Position numbers and translations under genes: made by a program
Source of the DNA: Bacillota bacterium
GTDB lineage: Bacteria; Bacillota; Dehalobacteriia; UBA4068
Direction of reading: 5' to 3'
Assembly (NCBI GenBank): GCA_030527285.1
Contig: JAUNBC010000016.1
Span: 1 to 37,366 of the forward strand
Length of the DNA: 37,366 bases
Notes under the pieces: model-generated
Database searches by the model: none
Told to the model about the DNA's origin: nothing
The model's input: only the letters and a program-made list of their open reading frames with translations
Part shown: one piece after another, positions 15,373 to 23,339 of the stretch
Layout of the letters: each line of letters begins with the position of its first letter
Numbering within the stretch: the first letter of the stretch is position 1

Positions 15373-16644
15373 TTAGAGCTCAAGCGTGCCCATTTCCTCC
15401 GCCATCCACGCGGCAAAGCAGGCATAGCCATGCGTAGGGTCGTTGATGAAAACATGAGTGACCACACCTGCCAGCAGGCCGTTTTGGATTATCGGACTGC
15501 CGCTCATGCCCTGCACGATGCCGCCGCTGCGTGTCAGCAGCTGCGGATCGGTGATCTCGATGATCATACCCTTGCCGGTGAGCTTATAATTTTCCATTGT
15601 TTTGACGATACTAATATCGAAGCTTTCAATTTTTTCCCCGTCCAGCACCGTCAGGATCGTCGCCGCGCCGGTCGTCACCTGCGACGGTACGGCTAATGGC
15701 AGCAGCAGCCCTTGCGGCGGAGCTTCGCCCCCCACTTGCAGGGTGCCGAAGATGCCCAGCTCGCTGTTGCGGATGATACTGCCGCGCCAATCGCCGTCGA
15801 TGAATACGCCTAACTTTTCGCCCGGGATACCGTCGCTGCCACTGCGGATGCCGGATACCGCCGCGCGCACGATGCTGCCGCGCTGGGTATCGCCGTCGGG
15901 GGCGGATAGATCGGCTACCGCGTGGCCGAGCGCCGCGTAACGCAGCGTCTGCGGCTCAAAGAAACTGAGCGTGCCGATGCCGGCGGTATTATCGCGCACG
16001 TACAGGCCGATGCGATAACTGCGGCTGTCGGCGCAATAGCGGGGCATGATCTCGCAGCTGCGGCGCAAACCGTTGCGCAGATAGCTGATCTTGCAGCTGC
16101 GCTCCTCGTTGCCCGCTGCCGCCACTAATTCCGTGAGCTGTTGATTTGAACGCAGCGGCACGCCGTCGATATCGAGGATAAAGTCGCCCAGCTCCAAGCC
16201 GGCTTCGGCGGCGAGGTCGAGCAAGCTGCCGTCAGCGGCGCTGAGCGGCGAGAAGCCGACTATCAGCACGCCCTCGGTTTGCAGCAGTATGCCGATAGAA
16301 TGACCGCCGCTGACCACTTGCGGCATGGTCACGCTCTCCACGGCTACGGTTTTCACCGTCGGGCCGCCGTCCATGGCTAATTGCAGCTGATACTGTCCTG
16401 CGGCCGTGCCGTCCATGCTGCCTGCCGGCAGAGCTTGCGGCAGCGGCGTGGCTGAAAACGCCGGCTGATAGGCGGCGTGCGCCGGCTGACCGTCGGCGAT
16501 CAGCCGATAGCTGTCGGCGCTCAGCGCCGGATAATAGCGCATGCCGAAGTAGCCGAAGAGCAAACATATGGCCAAAAACACGCGCGCGCCGCGGCTGTTA
16601 GTCACGCCGCCTTTAATCAATGAAGCGATTTTTCGATAGCTCAA
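15373..16644 (-). CDS. spoIVB: SpoIVB serine peptidase
   Basis: A 423-residue protein made in the forespore, which signals across to activate sigma-K processing in the mother cell in B. subtilis. An N-terminal membrane segment (VFLAICLLFGYFGM) precedes a PDZ domain at about 115-200 (GVLIVGFSPL, GDFILDIDGVPL) and a SpoIVB peptidase domain whose catalytic Ser lies in GMSGSPII, followed by GVVTHVFINDPTHGY. The start codon is TTG (16642-16644) behind a GGAGGG site 10 bases upstream. It diverges from the spoIIA operon. Confidence 0.93.
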   Translation of the reverse strand: MSYRKIASLIKGGVTNSRGARVFLAICLLFGYFGMRYYPALSADSYRLIADGQPAHAAYQPAFSATPLPQALPAGSMDGTAAGQYQLQLAMDGGPTVKTVAVESVTMPQVVSGGHSIGILLQTEGVLIVGFSPLSAADGSLLDLAAEAGLELGDFILDIDGVPLRSNQQLTELVAAAGNEERSCKISYLRNGLRRSCEIMPRYCADSRSYRIGLYVRDNTAGIGTLSFFEPQTLRYAALGHAVADLSAPDGDTQRGSIVRAAVSGIRSGSDGIPGEKLGVFIDGDWRGSIIRNSELGIFGTLQVGGEAPPQGLLLPLAVPSQVTTGAATILTVLDGEKIESFDISIVKTMENYKLTGKGMIIEITDPQLLTRSGGIVQGMSGSPIIQNGLLAGVVTHVFINDPTHGYACFAAWMAEEMGTLEL

Positions 16645-16858
16645 AAATTGCGATCCCTCCTTTCTTTTATCGTTTTTTTATTGTGGCGCGTCCGGACGAT
16701 CATATACGCTGCAAATGTTTGCACGCCAGCCATAAAATATGCCGGTTATAATGACGAAAATAGCCTGATAGTGCGCTTATCTAACAAATTTCGCGGCAGG
16801 GAAGCGCCGCGGCCGCGCCGAAAAACCTGCCTATATCATTTTAGCCAAGAGGTAAAAA

Positions 16859-17209
16859 TTGGAAATAGATATCACAACGAAAAAAATGAACGGCCGGCTG
16901 TGGCTGATGGTGCGTATCAGCGGCGAATTGGATATGTACACCGCCGATACGCTGCGCCGGCGTTTGGACGCAGCCTTGGCGCAGGCGGCAACGCGGCATA
17001 TCTGCTTTGATTTTGCCGGCGTCAATTTCATCGACAGCTCCGGTCTGGGTCTGCTGCTGGGGCGGTACCGGCAGGTCGCGCCGGCCGGCGGGGCGCTGCT
17101 GATCACCAATTGCACGCCGCCGGTGTACCGGCTGTTGCTGGCTTCCGGCATGGACAAGGTGTTGCAGATCGACCGCCCGCGAGTGCGCGCGGATCAGGGG
17201 AGGCAATAG
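16859..17209 (+). CDS. spoIIAA: Anti-sigma-F factor antagonist SpoIIAA
   Basis: A 116-residue STAS-domain protein. The phosphorylatable Ser lies in FIDSSGLGLLLGRYRQV (Ser60/Ser61). When dephosphorylated it binds SpoIIAB and frees sigma-F in the forespore. The start is a TTG at 16859, preceded by AAGAGGT about 6 bases away; no ATG gives a complete STAS domain. spoIIAB begins one base after the stop. Confidence 0.94.
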   Translation: MEIDITTKKMNGRLWLMVRISGELDMYTADTLRRRLDAALAQAATRHICFDFAGVNFIDSSGLGLLLGRYRQVAPAGGALLITNCTPPVYRLLLASGMDKVLQIDRPRVRADQGRQ

Positions 17210-17210
17210 C

Positions 17211-17645
17211 ATGGGCGAGCTACATAACGATAAGCGCAATATCTTGGAGCTGAGCTTTAGCGCGGTCAGCGCCAACGTGTCTTTAGCGCGGTTGCTGGCG
17301 GCGGCGGCTGTGTCCGACCGCGATATCACTATGGCCGAGATCGACGAGATCAAGGTGGCCGTGTCCGAGGCGGTGTCCAATGCCATCATTCATGGCTATG
17401 GCAATGACAGCAGTCGGACGGTGCGTATGCGGCTGGAGGTCAGCGAGCGGCAGCTGATGATCTCGGTGATCGACGAGGGCGTGGGTATCGCCGATATCGA
17501 GCAGGCGCTCAAACCCAGCTTCAGCAGCAGCGAGGAGCGTATGGGTCTGGGATTTGCTTTCATGCAGTCATTTATGGACGCGGTAGAGGTCATATCGCAG
17601 CCGCAGCAGGGTACTACGGTGCGGCTGTATAAGAATTTACAATAG
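17211..17645 (+). CDS. spoIIAB: Anti-sigma-F factor and serine kinase SpoIIAB
   Basis: A 144-residue GHKL ATPase and kinase that holds sigma-F inactive and phosphorylates SpoIIAA. The N box is in VSEAVSNAIIHGY, G1 in DEGVGI, and the ATP-lid/G2 in ERMGLGFAFM. GGGGAGG ends 6 bases before the ATG. It lies in the conserved spoIIAA-spoIIAB-sigF order with gaps of 1 and 11 bases. Confidence 0.95.
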   Translation: MGELHNDKRNILELSFSAVSANVSLARLLAAAAVSDRDITMAEIDEIKVAVSEAVSNAIIHGYGNDSSRTVRMRLEVSERQLMISVIDEGVGIADIEQALKPSFSSSEERMGLGFAFMQSFMDAVEVISQPQQGTTVRLYKNLQ

Positions 17646-17656
17646 CGGAGGCTGAG

Positions 17657-18415
17657 ATGGGCGATCATGCCGCAGCCCCCGCCTTGCTGTCTGAAGCGCG
17701 CACCCAGCAACTGCTGGCCGCCGCGCAGAACGGCGATTTCTATGCCAAGGAGCAACTGATCGAGGCTAATATGCGTTTGGTCGGCTCGATCGTGCGCCGC
17801 TTTCGCCGCGATAACGACAACGCCGAGGATCTGTTTCAGGTCGGCTGCATCGGCCTGCTCAAGGCCATCGACAAATTCGATTTCAGCTACGGCGTATGCT
17901 TTTCCACCTATGCGGTGCCGCTGGTGATGGGCGAGATACGCCGCTATCTGCGCGACGACGCGCTGATCACGGTAGGACGAGGGCTCAAGGAGCGCGCGGC
18001 GGCGGTGCAGCGGATGCGCCGCGAGCTGGCGGCGCGGCAGGGCATGGAGCCGACCACGGCGCAGGTAGCGCAGGCTTTGCAGTTGAGCGAGGAGCAGGTG
18101 GCGCAGGCCTTGGATATATACCGTCCGCCGCTGTCGCTCAGTCAGCCGCTGGACGGCGGCGACGGCACATTGACCGTGGGCGAGCGGCTGGGCGGCGACG
18201 GCAGCTTTGACAGCGAGCGCATCATTGAATCGCTGTCCTTGCGGCGGCTGCTGGCGGAATTGCCGGAGCGTCTGCGGCTGATCATCGGCCGCCGTTATTT
18301 CCAGCAGCGCACGCAGGCCGAGGTGGCGCGGGAATTGGGCGTGTCGCAGGTACAGGTATCGCGGCTGGAAAAGCAGGCGCTGCAAAAGATCCGCGCCCGT
18401 CTTGAGGAGGAGTAA
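17657..18415 (+). CDS. sigF: RNA polymerase sporulation sigma factor SigF
   Basis: A 252-residue sigma-70 family factor controlling early forespore genes. Region 2 is clear (LFQVGCIGLLKAIDKFD, FSTYAVPLVMGEIRRYLRDD), region 3 follows (AAAVQRMRRELAARQG), and region 4 ends in the helix-turn-helix TQAEVARELGVSQVQVSRL. Length is typical. The ATG follows GCGGAGG. The gene is the last of the spoIIA operon and is followed directly by a strong terminator. Confidence 0.96.
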   Translation: MGDHAAAPALLSEARTQQLLAAAQNGDFYAKEQLIEANMRLVGSIVRRFRRDNDNAEDLFQVGCIGLLKAIDKFDFSYGVCFSTYAVPLVMGEIRRYLRDDALITVGRGLKERAAAVQRMRRELAARQGMEPTTAQVAQALQLSEEQVAQALDIYRPPLSLSQPLDGGDGTLTVGERLGGDGSFDSERIIESLSLRRLLAELPERLRLIIGRRYFQQRTQAEVARELGVSQVQVSRLEKQALQKIRARLEEE

Positions 18416-18424
18416 CAAGCAAAC

Positions 18425-18466
18425 AAAAACGCGGTCGCCGGCTCTTGCCGGCAGCCGCGTTTTTTA
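18425..18466 (+). terminator. Rho-independent terminator of the spoIIA operon
   Basis: AAAAACGCGG-(T)-CGCCGGC pairs with GCCGGC-(A)-GCCGCGTTTTT around a 4-base loop, 10 bases after the sigF stop. It is followed by a T run. Confidence 0.9.
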
Positions 18467-18571
18467 AATTGCGCAAAAATTGTCAATCTGTTCGTATTAT
18501 GCTGACATTTTGAATTATTGTGCATAGCATTGATAAAACAGCAGTTATATACTATGATAGAAAAATCGTTA

Positions 18572-18599
18572 TTGACTTTTCCGCGAACCCTGTTAAGAT
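18572..18599 (+). promoter_or_regulatory. Probable sigma-A-type promoter
   Basis: TTGACT (18572-18577), a 16-base spacer, then TAAGAT (18594-18599), in an AT-rich gap 56 bases before the carboxyltransferase start. Confidence 0.55.
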
Positions 18600-18654
18600 T
18601 AGTTAAACGGCGCTAATAGTATACGGCTGATAAGCTAAAACATAAGGAGGAAGC

Positions 18655-20082
18655 ATGGCGGCAAAAGCTAAACCACAAAAGGTTGGTATTTGTGATACTA
18701 CGTTGCGCGACGGGCATCAGTCATTGCTGGCAACGCGCTTCTCCACTGCTGATATTCTCGAGGTGGCGTCAGCCATGGACGAGGTCGGTTTCGCCGCGGT
18801 GGAGGTCTGGGGCGGCGCTACCTTCGATACCTGTATGCGCTATCTCAACGAGGACCCTTGGGACAGATTGCGCAAGATCCGCAAGACTATGCCCAAGACC
18901 AAGCTGCAAATGCTGCTGCGCGGTCAAAATCTCGTCGGCTACCGGCATTATTCCGACGACGTGGTCGATGAATTCATCAAACGCGCCGTGGGCAACGGCA
19001 TCGACGTCATCCGCATATTCGATGCGCTCAACGACCTGCGCAATTATTCCCGCGCCATGGAAGCGGCGAAAAAAGAGGGCGCGCATGTGCAGGCGGCTAT
19101 CGCCTATACCATCAGCCCCATCCACTCCATAGATTATTTTGCCGAGGAAGCCGCCAAGCTGCGCGATATGGGCGCGGATTCGATCTGTATCAAGGATATG
19201 GCAGGTCTGCTGCTGCCCTTCTCGGCGGAGAAGCTGGTCAGAACGATCATCGCGCGTACCGGCCTGCCGGTGCAGATGCACAGCCATTACACCTCCGGCA
19301 TGGCCTCGATGTCTTATCTCAAGGGCATCGAGGCGGGCGCGGCTATCGTCGATTGCGCGATGAGCTCGATGGCGCTGGCCTCCTCGCAGCCGGCGGCAGT
19401 GTCGATCATTGCCGCGCTCAAGGATACGCCCTATGATACCGGCCTTGACTTGAATGTGTTTGCGCCGATCAATGAACGGCTCAAGCAGATACGCAAGAAA
19501 TATAAGGCCTTCGATAATACCGACCCGCGCATCGACGCCAACGTGCTGCGCTATCAGATGCCGGGCGGCATGATCTCCAATTTCATCTCCCAGCTCAAGG
19601 ACGCTAACGCGCTGGATAAGCTGCAAGAGGTGCTGGACGAGGTACCGCGTGTGCGCGAGGATATGGGTTATCCGCCGCTGGTCACGCCGACCAGTCAGAT
19701 CGTCGGCGCGCAGGCGCTGCTCAACGTGCTGCTCGGCCAGCGCTATAAGATGGCGACCAACGAGGTCAAGGCTTATTTCCGCGGCGAATACGGTATGCCG
19801 CCGGGCGCGATCAACGAGCAGATACGCCGGCAGGTGATCGGCGACGACAAGGTCATCACCTGCCGCCCCGCCGACAATATCAAATCAAGCTTTGCCAAGG
19901 CGCGCAAGGAGATCGGCGCGTGGACGGACGATAACGAGGACGTGCTGCTGTATATCATGTTCCCGCAGATCGCGCGGCCTTTCCTCGAACAGAAGATGAT
20001 ACAGGAAACGCATATCGAATACGATATGATCGGCGTTGAGCAAAACGCCAAGGGGCAGGACGTGGAATTCGGCCCGGTATAA
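18655..20082 (+). CDS. Oxaloacetate decarboxylase alpha / transcarboxylase 5S-type carboxyltransferase
   Basis: A 475-residue protein with a TIM-barrel carboxyltransferase domain. ICDTTLRDGHQSLLATR near residues 13-29 carries the metal Asp; SICIKDMAG has the Lys that is carbamylated in the family; MHSHYTSG gives the two metal His. The C-terminal conserved carboxylase domain is present (YRMPGG-like RYQMPGGMISN), but it ends without a biotinyl AMKM domain, so it must use a separate biotin protein. Oxaloacetate decarboxylase alpha, methylmalonyl-CoA transcarboxylase 5S and PycB all fit. No partner gene is nearby. AAGGAGG precedes the ATG. Confidence 0.88.
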   Translation: MAAKAKPQKVGICDTTLRDGHQSLLATRFSTADILEVASAMDEVGFAAVEVWGGATFDTCMRYLNEDPWDRLRKIRKTMPKTKLQMLLRGQNLVGYRHYSDDVVDEFIKRAVGNGIDVIRIFDALNDLRNYSRAMEAAKKEGAHVQAAIAYTISPIHSIDYFAEEAAKLRDMGADSICIKDMAGLLLPFSAEKLVRTIIARTGLPVQMHSHYTSGMASMSYLKGIEAGAAIVDCAMSSMALASSQPAAVSIIAALKDTPYDTGLDLNVFAPINERLKQIRKKYKAFDNTDPRIDANVLRYQMPGGMISNFISQLKDANALDKLQEVLDEVPRVREDMGYPPLVTPTSQIVGAQALLNVLLGQRYKMATNEVKAYFRGEYGMPPGAINEQIRRQVIGDDKVITCRPADNIKSSFAKARKEIGAWTDDNEDVLLYIMFPQIARPFLEQKMIQETHIEYDMIGVEQNAKGQDVEFGPV

Positions 20083-20097
20083 ACGGGAGTTTGCAGG

Positions 20098-20138
20098 CAG
20101 CGGCCAGGATGCACCGCCTTTTTGGCCGCTGTATTTTT
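20098..20138 (+). terminator. Rho-independent terminator
   Basis: CAGCGGCCA (20098-20106) pairs with TGGCCGCTG (20123-20131), with a 16-base loop and then TATTTTTAT. It ends the carboxyltransferase transcript, immediately before the next promoter. Confidence 0.8.
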
Positions 20139-20139
20139 A

Positions 20140-20168
20140 TTGACAATAATAAGCTTTATGCGTATAAT
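20140..20168 (+). promoter_or_regulatory. Consensus sigma-A promoter of the YkvI-like gene
   Basis: A perfect TTGACA (20140-20145), 17-base spacer and perfect TATAAT (20163-20168). This is the best promoter in the window. The start of transcription should be near 20175, leaving a leader of about 165 bases. Confidence 0.88.
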
Positions 20169-20174
20169 ATTCAG

Positions 20175-20340
20175 CAGTTACCAACATTATGGAAGCAGAC
20201 GATCACCTTGCGTGATGACGGCGGCGGGGCAAGCGGTCTGGAGACGCTTTCACGCTTTCATGAATTAAAAATGCCGCCAAACATGACGCAAAGCCGGCCT
20301 TTTGGAAAGACCGAGAATGAATAAGGAGGGAATGCCTGCA
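20175..20340 (+). promoter_or_regulatory. Long, possibly structured 5' leader
   Basis: The leader between a consensus promoter and the transporter start contains several pairing segments: ATCAC/GTGAT (hairpin at 20202-20216), GGCGGC (20220-20225) with GCCGCC (20273-20278), and CGGTCT (20234-20239) with AGACCG (20308-20313). An 8-base tandem repeat ACGCTTTC occupies 20244-20259. I do not recognise a known riboswitch or T-box in it, and no convincing leader peptide. Confidence 0.4.
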
Positions 20341-21450
20341 TTGAAGAGTAAAATGAACATAAAGACGATGATCATCCTTACCGGAACGCTGATCGCATTC
20401 TATATCGGCGCAGGGTTTGCCACAGGTCAGGAGGTTATGCAATACTACGCTGCTTATGGTAAGCAGTTCTTTTTACCGGTCATATTTTTCATCGTTTTGT
20501 TTACCGGCGCGCTATGGAGCTTCGGCAATGCCGCTGCCGAGGGCAATTTTGCCAAGGGCAGCGACGTGTTCTATTGGTTCGGCGGCAAGTATGCAGGCAA
20601 AGTATTCGATTATTACACGGTCATTTTTCTTTCGATGATGCTGATTGTCATGTTCGGCGGCGCAGGCTCTACCGGCCAGGAGCAGTTCGGCTGGGATATA
20701 TGGACCGGCGTGCTGATCATGGCGGTGTTGGTCACCGGCACGGCTTTGCTGGGATTGAATAGACTGGTCGATATTCTGGGAAAAATCGGCCCGGTTATCG
20801 TGGCGCTGATAGTCTTTGTCGCGGTGGTCACGGTGATTCGTGACGCCGATAATATCAAGGCCGGTATGGAAGCCATCAGCAGCGGTACTGTTCCCGTCAA
20901 ACGCGTCGGCAACAGCTTTATCGCCTCCGGCTTTTCCATGGTCGGCGTTTGCCTGCTGCTGTTCTCTGCGTTTGTCACCGAGCTGGCTATGGTCAACGGC
21001 CGCCGTGAGTATAATTGGGGCGTCGTACTGTCGATGGGCGCGATCGGACTGACCATGCTCATACTTTCGCTGGCGATCATTGCCAATATCTTTGATATGG
21101 CGGTAATGGAGATACCCACCTTGGCGCTGGCGGTATTGATCTCTCCCGCTCTGGCTAAGGTTTTCTCGGTCGTGGTTTTCGCCGGTATCTATACGACCTC
21201 GGTCCCCATCATGTGGACGGTGGCGGCGCGCTTTGCCGAAGATGGGACGACCAGGTCGCGCATTCTGATGCTGGTATTATGCGCCGTCGCCGTGACTGTC
21301 GCCCTGCTGCTGCCGTACAGCAATCTGGTCAACGCCATCTACGGCTTCGGCGGTTATTTAGGCGGCCTGCTGCTCTTCTTCATGATATACAAAGAGGCAA
21401 AATATTTTATCAAAAAGATTCGCGCAAAACGCTTTGTCGATATTGCCTGA
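20341..21450 (+). CDS. YkvI-like multipass membrane transporter
   Basis: About 369 residues with roughly ten hydrophobic segments. The N-terminal helix has IAFYIGAGFATGQEVMQYYAAYG, broken-helix style as in APC-superfamily transporters and typical of the YkvI family, whose substrate is unknown. The frame opens at a TTG at 20302 and has an ATG at 20332, but AAGGAGGG at 20323-20330 is best spaced for the TTG at 20341, giving MKSKMNIKTM; ATG 20353 is also possible. The strong promoter and long leader suggest regulated expression. Confidence 0.82.
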   Translation: MKSKMNIKTMIILTGTLIAFYIGAGFATGQEVMQYYAAYGKQFFLPVIFFIVLFTGALWSFGNAAAEGNFAKGSDVFYWFGGKYAGKVFDYYTVIFLSMMLIVMFGGAGSTGQEQFGWDIWTGVLIMAVLVTGTALLGLNRLVDILGKIGPVIVALIVFVAVVTVIRDADNIKAGMEAISSGTVPVKRVGNSFIASGFSMVGVCLLLFSAFVTELAMVNGRREYNWGVVLSMGAIGLTMLILSLAIIANIFDMAVMEIPTLALAVLISPALAKVFSVVVFAGIYTTSVPIMWTVAARFAEDGTTRSRILMLVLCAVAVTVALLLPYSNLVNAIYGFGGYLGGLLLFFMIYKEAKYFIKKIRAKRFVDIA

Positions 21451-21455
21451 AGCGA

Positions 21456-21491
21456 AAAACGCCGTCCGGAATGAAATGCCGGACGGCGTTT
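21456..21491 (+). terminator. Rho-independent terminator
   Basis: AAACGCCGTCCGG and CCGGACGGCGTTT form a 13-bp stem around a 9-base loop, 6 bases after the transporter stop. The T tail is short. Confidence 0.8.
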
Positions 21492-21579
21492 CATATCGCG
21501 CGGCAATAATCACGCCGCCGGAACAGCCTGTGCCGCGATGGCGAGATCCAGTTGGCGTTTTGCGCGCCGTTTTTATTTA

Positions 21580-21608
21580 TTGTCATCGGCGGCATATTTT
21601 GCTATAAT
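21580..21608 (+). promoter_or_regulatory. Sigma-A-type promoter
   Basis: TTGTCA (21580-21585), a 17-base spacer, and perfect TATAAT (21603-21608), 42 bases before the site-2 protease start. Confidence 0.8.
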
Positions 21609-21650
21609 AATAATGTTCGAGAATTTTAGCGGATCAACGGCGGAGGGCAA

Positions 21651-22319
21651 ATGTTCGGTTTATCGTTAGAGCGGCTGTTATACATTGTACCGGCGATCGT
21701 GGTGGCTTTGACCTTCCACGAATACGCCCATGCCCGCACCGCCTATGCTTTTGGCGATACCACCGCGCGGGACGCCGGACGGCTGACGTTCAACCCGCTC
21801 AAGCATCTCGATCCCGTCGGTACGCTGCTGCTGATCATCGCAGGTTTCGGCTGGGCCAAGCCGGTGCCGATCAACCCCTTCCTCTTCGGCGACAACCGCA
21901 AGCGCAAGCTGATGGCGGTATCGGCGGCCGGCCCGCTGATGAACGTGGTAGAAGCGCTGGCCGGAGCGGCGCTTTTGGCGCTGATCGTCAAAAACGCCGG
22001 CGTTGGCAGTGCGCTGATATATTATTTCATCGGCTTTCTCAGCTATTTCGTGATGATCAACGCGGTGCTGGCGGTGTTCAATCTGCTGCCGATACCGCCG
22101 CTGGACGGCTCGAAGATCCTGGCGGGGCTGCTGCCCGCCCGTCAGCTGAATATCGTGCTGACCCTGGAGCGCTACGGTTTCATCATCCTGCTGGCGCTGG
22201 TGTTCATCCCGGATATTCTGTCGATGTTCGGTTTGCCGCGCATCGATATACTCGGTACGCTGATCGGCGTTCCGGCTACATGGCTGGTCAACGTTATATA
22301 CGGCGCAGTCGGCCTATAA
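21651..22319 (+). CDS. Site-2 protease family membrane metalloprotease (M50, YwhC-like)
   Basis: A 222-residue integral membrane protein. The zinc motif HEYAH lies at residues 23-27 in the first helix ([16 protein letters not shown]), and the second ligand Asp lies in [14 protein letters not shown]. This short form lacks the PDZ domain of RseP. Such proteins cleave substrates within the membrane; the substrate is not predictable here. It begins a likely operon with trpS, scpA and scpB, a neighbourhood often seen in Bacillota. GGAGGG precedes the ATG. Confidence 0.92.
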   Translation: MFGLSLERLLYIVPAIVVALTFHEYAHARTAYAFGDTTARDAGRLTFNPLKHLDPVGTLLLIIAGFGWAKPVPINPFLFGDNRKRKLMAVSAAGPLMNVVEALAGAALLALIVKNAGVGSALIYYFIGFLSYFVMINAVLAVFNLLPIPPLDGSKILAGLLPARQLNIVLTLERYGFIILLALVFIPDILSMFGLPRIDILGTLIGVPATWLVNVIYGAVGL

Positions 22320-22342
22320 TCTACTAAAAGGAGTGTTACGGT

Positions 22343-23332
22343 ATGTCGGAGAAGCAAAGACTGTTGAGCGGTATGCGTCCCACCGGCCGCCTGCATTTGG
22401 GTCATCAGCGGGTGATCGAGTATTGGGCGCAGCTGTCGGAAAAATACGAGGCTTATTGGTTTACCGCCGACTGGCATGCCATCACCACGCAATTCGATAA
22501 TACCGAGCAGCTGCGCGATAATCGCCGCGAGATCGTCATCGACTGGTTGTCCGCCGGTCTGGACGCGGACAAATGCCATATCTTTCATCAGAGCGAGATC
22601 AAGGAGCATGCCGAGCTGCATCTGCTGTTCTCGATGATCACGCCGCTGTCGTGGCTGGAGCGCGTGCCCACCTACAAGGGGCAGGTAGCGGCCTTTGCCG
22701 AGCAGGGCAAGGATATCACGACCTACGGCTTTCTCGGCTATCCGCTGCTGATGGCCGCCGATATTCTGATGTATCGTCCGGTGGGCGTGCCGGTGGCTAC
22801 CGACCAGATGCCGCATATCGAGTTCTGCCGCGAGCTGGTGCGCCGTTTTCATCATCTGTATGATACCCGGATCTTTCCCGAACCGGCGCCGATCTTCTCG
22901 AAGATCGAGATACTGCCCGGCACCGATAATCGCAAGATGAGCAAGTCCTACGATAATTTCATCAGCCTTTCCGCTACTGCCGAGGAGGTCAAGAGCAAGG
23001 TGTGGTCGATGGTCACCGACGCCGAGCGTATCCGCAAGACCGACCCCGGCCACCCCGATATTTGCGCCGTTTACGCCTATCACGGCTTTTACAACAAGGA
23101 CGAGCAGCCCGAGCTGTGCGCCGCCTGTAAGGCCGGCGCTATCGGCTGCGGCGAATGCAAGAAGAAGCTCACCGAGCGGATCAACGCCTTCCTCGAGCCG
23201 GTACGCGACAAGCGCGCGTATTATGAGCAGCATCCGGCGGTGCTGGACGAGATCATCGCCGACGGCAACGACGCGGCGCGCAGCGAGGCGCAAAAGACGA
23301 TGGCGATGGTGCGCGAGGCCATGCGCCTGTAG
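22343..23332 (+). CDS. trpS: Tryptophanyl-tRNA synthetase with probable Fe-S cluster motif
   Basis: A 329-residue class I aminoacyl-tRNA synthetase that charges tRNA-Trp. The HIGH-type motif is TGRLHLGH (14-21) and the KMSKS motif is at 198-202. Cys residues at 241, 259, 262, 269 and 272 include C-x20-C-x6-C-x2-C, close to the C-x22-C-x6-C-x2-C motif that binds a [4Fe-4S] cluster in Thermotoga maritima TrpRS. AAGGAG precedes the ATG. The scpA ribosome site overlaps its stop, so the genes are coupled. Confidence 0.96.
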   Translation: MSEKQRLLSGMRPTGRLHLGHQRVIEYWAQLSEKYEAYWFTADWHAITTQFDNTEQLRDNRREIVIDWLSAGLDADKCHIFHQSEIKEHAELHLLFSMITPLSWLERVPTYKGQVAAFAEQGKDITTYGFLGYPLLMAADILMYRPVGVPVATDQMPHIEFCRELVRRFHHLYDTRIFPEPAPIFSKIEILPGTDNRKMSKSYDNFISLSATAEEVKSKVWSMVTDAERIRKTDPGHPDICAVYAYHGFYNKDEQPELCAACKAGAIGCGECKKKLTERINAFLEPVRDKRAYYEQHPAVLDEIIADGNDAARSEAQKTMAMVREAMRL

Positions 23333-23339
23333 GGGAGAT

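Noticed and set aside
16645-16858. Sigma-H promoter for the spoIIA operon
   Set aside because: A TATAAT occurs at 16747-16752, but no partner -35 at proper distance and no convincing sigma-H boxes could be found by eye.
17396-18418. Minus-strand frame of 340 residues across spoIIAB and sigF
   Set aside because: Gln/Arg/Leu-rich shadow of two certain genes.
22172-23293. Minus-strand frame of 373 residues across trpS
   Set aside because: Shadow of a gene with HIGH and KMSKS motifs on the other strand.
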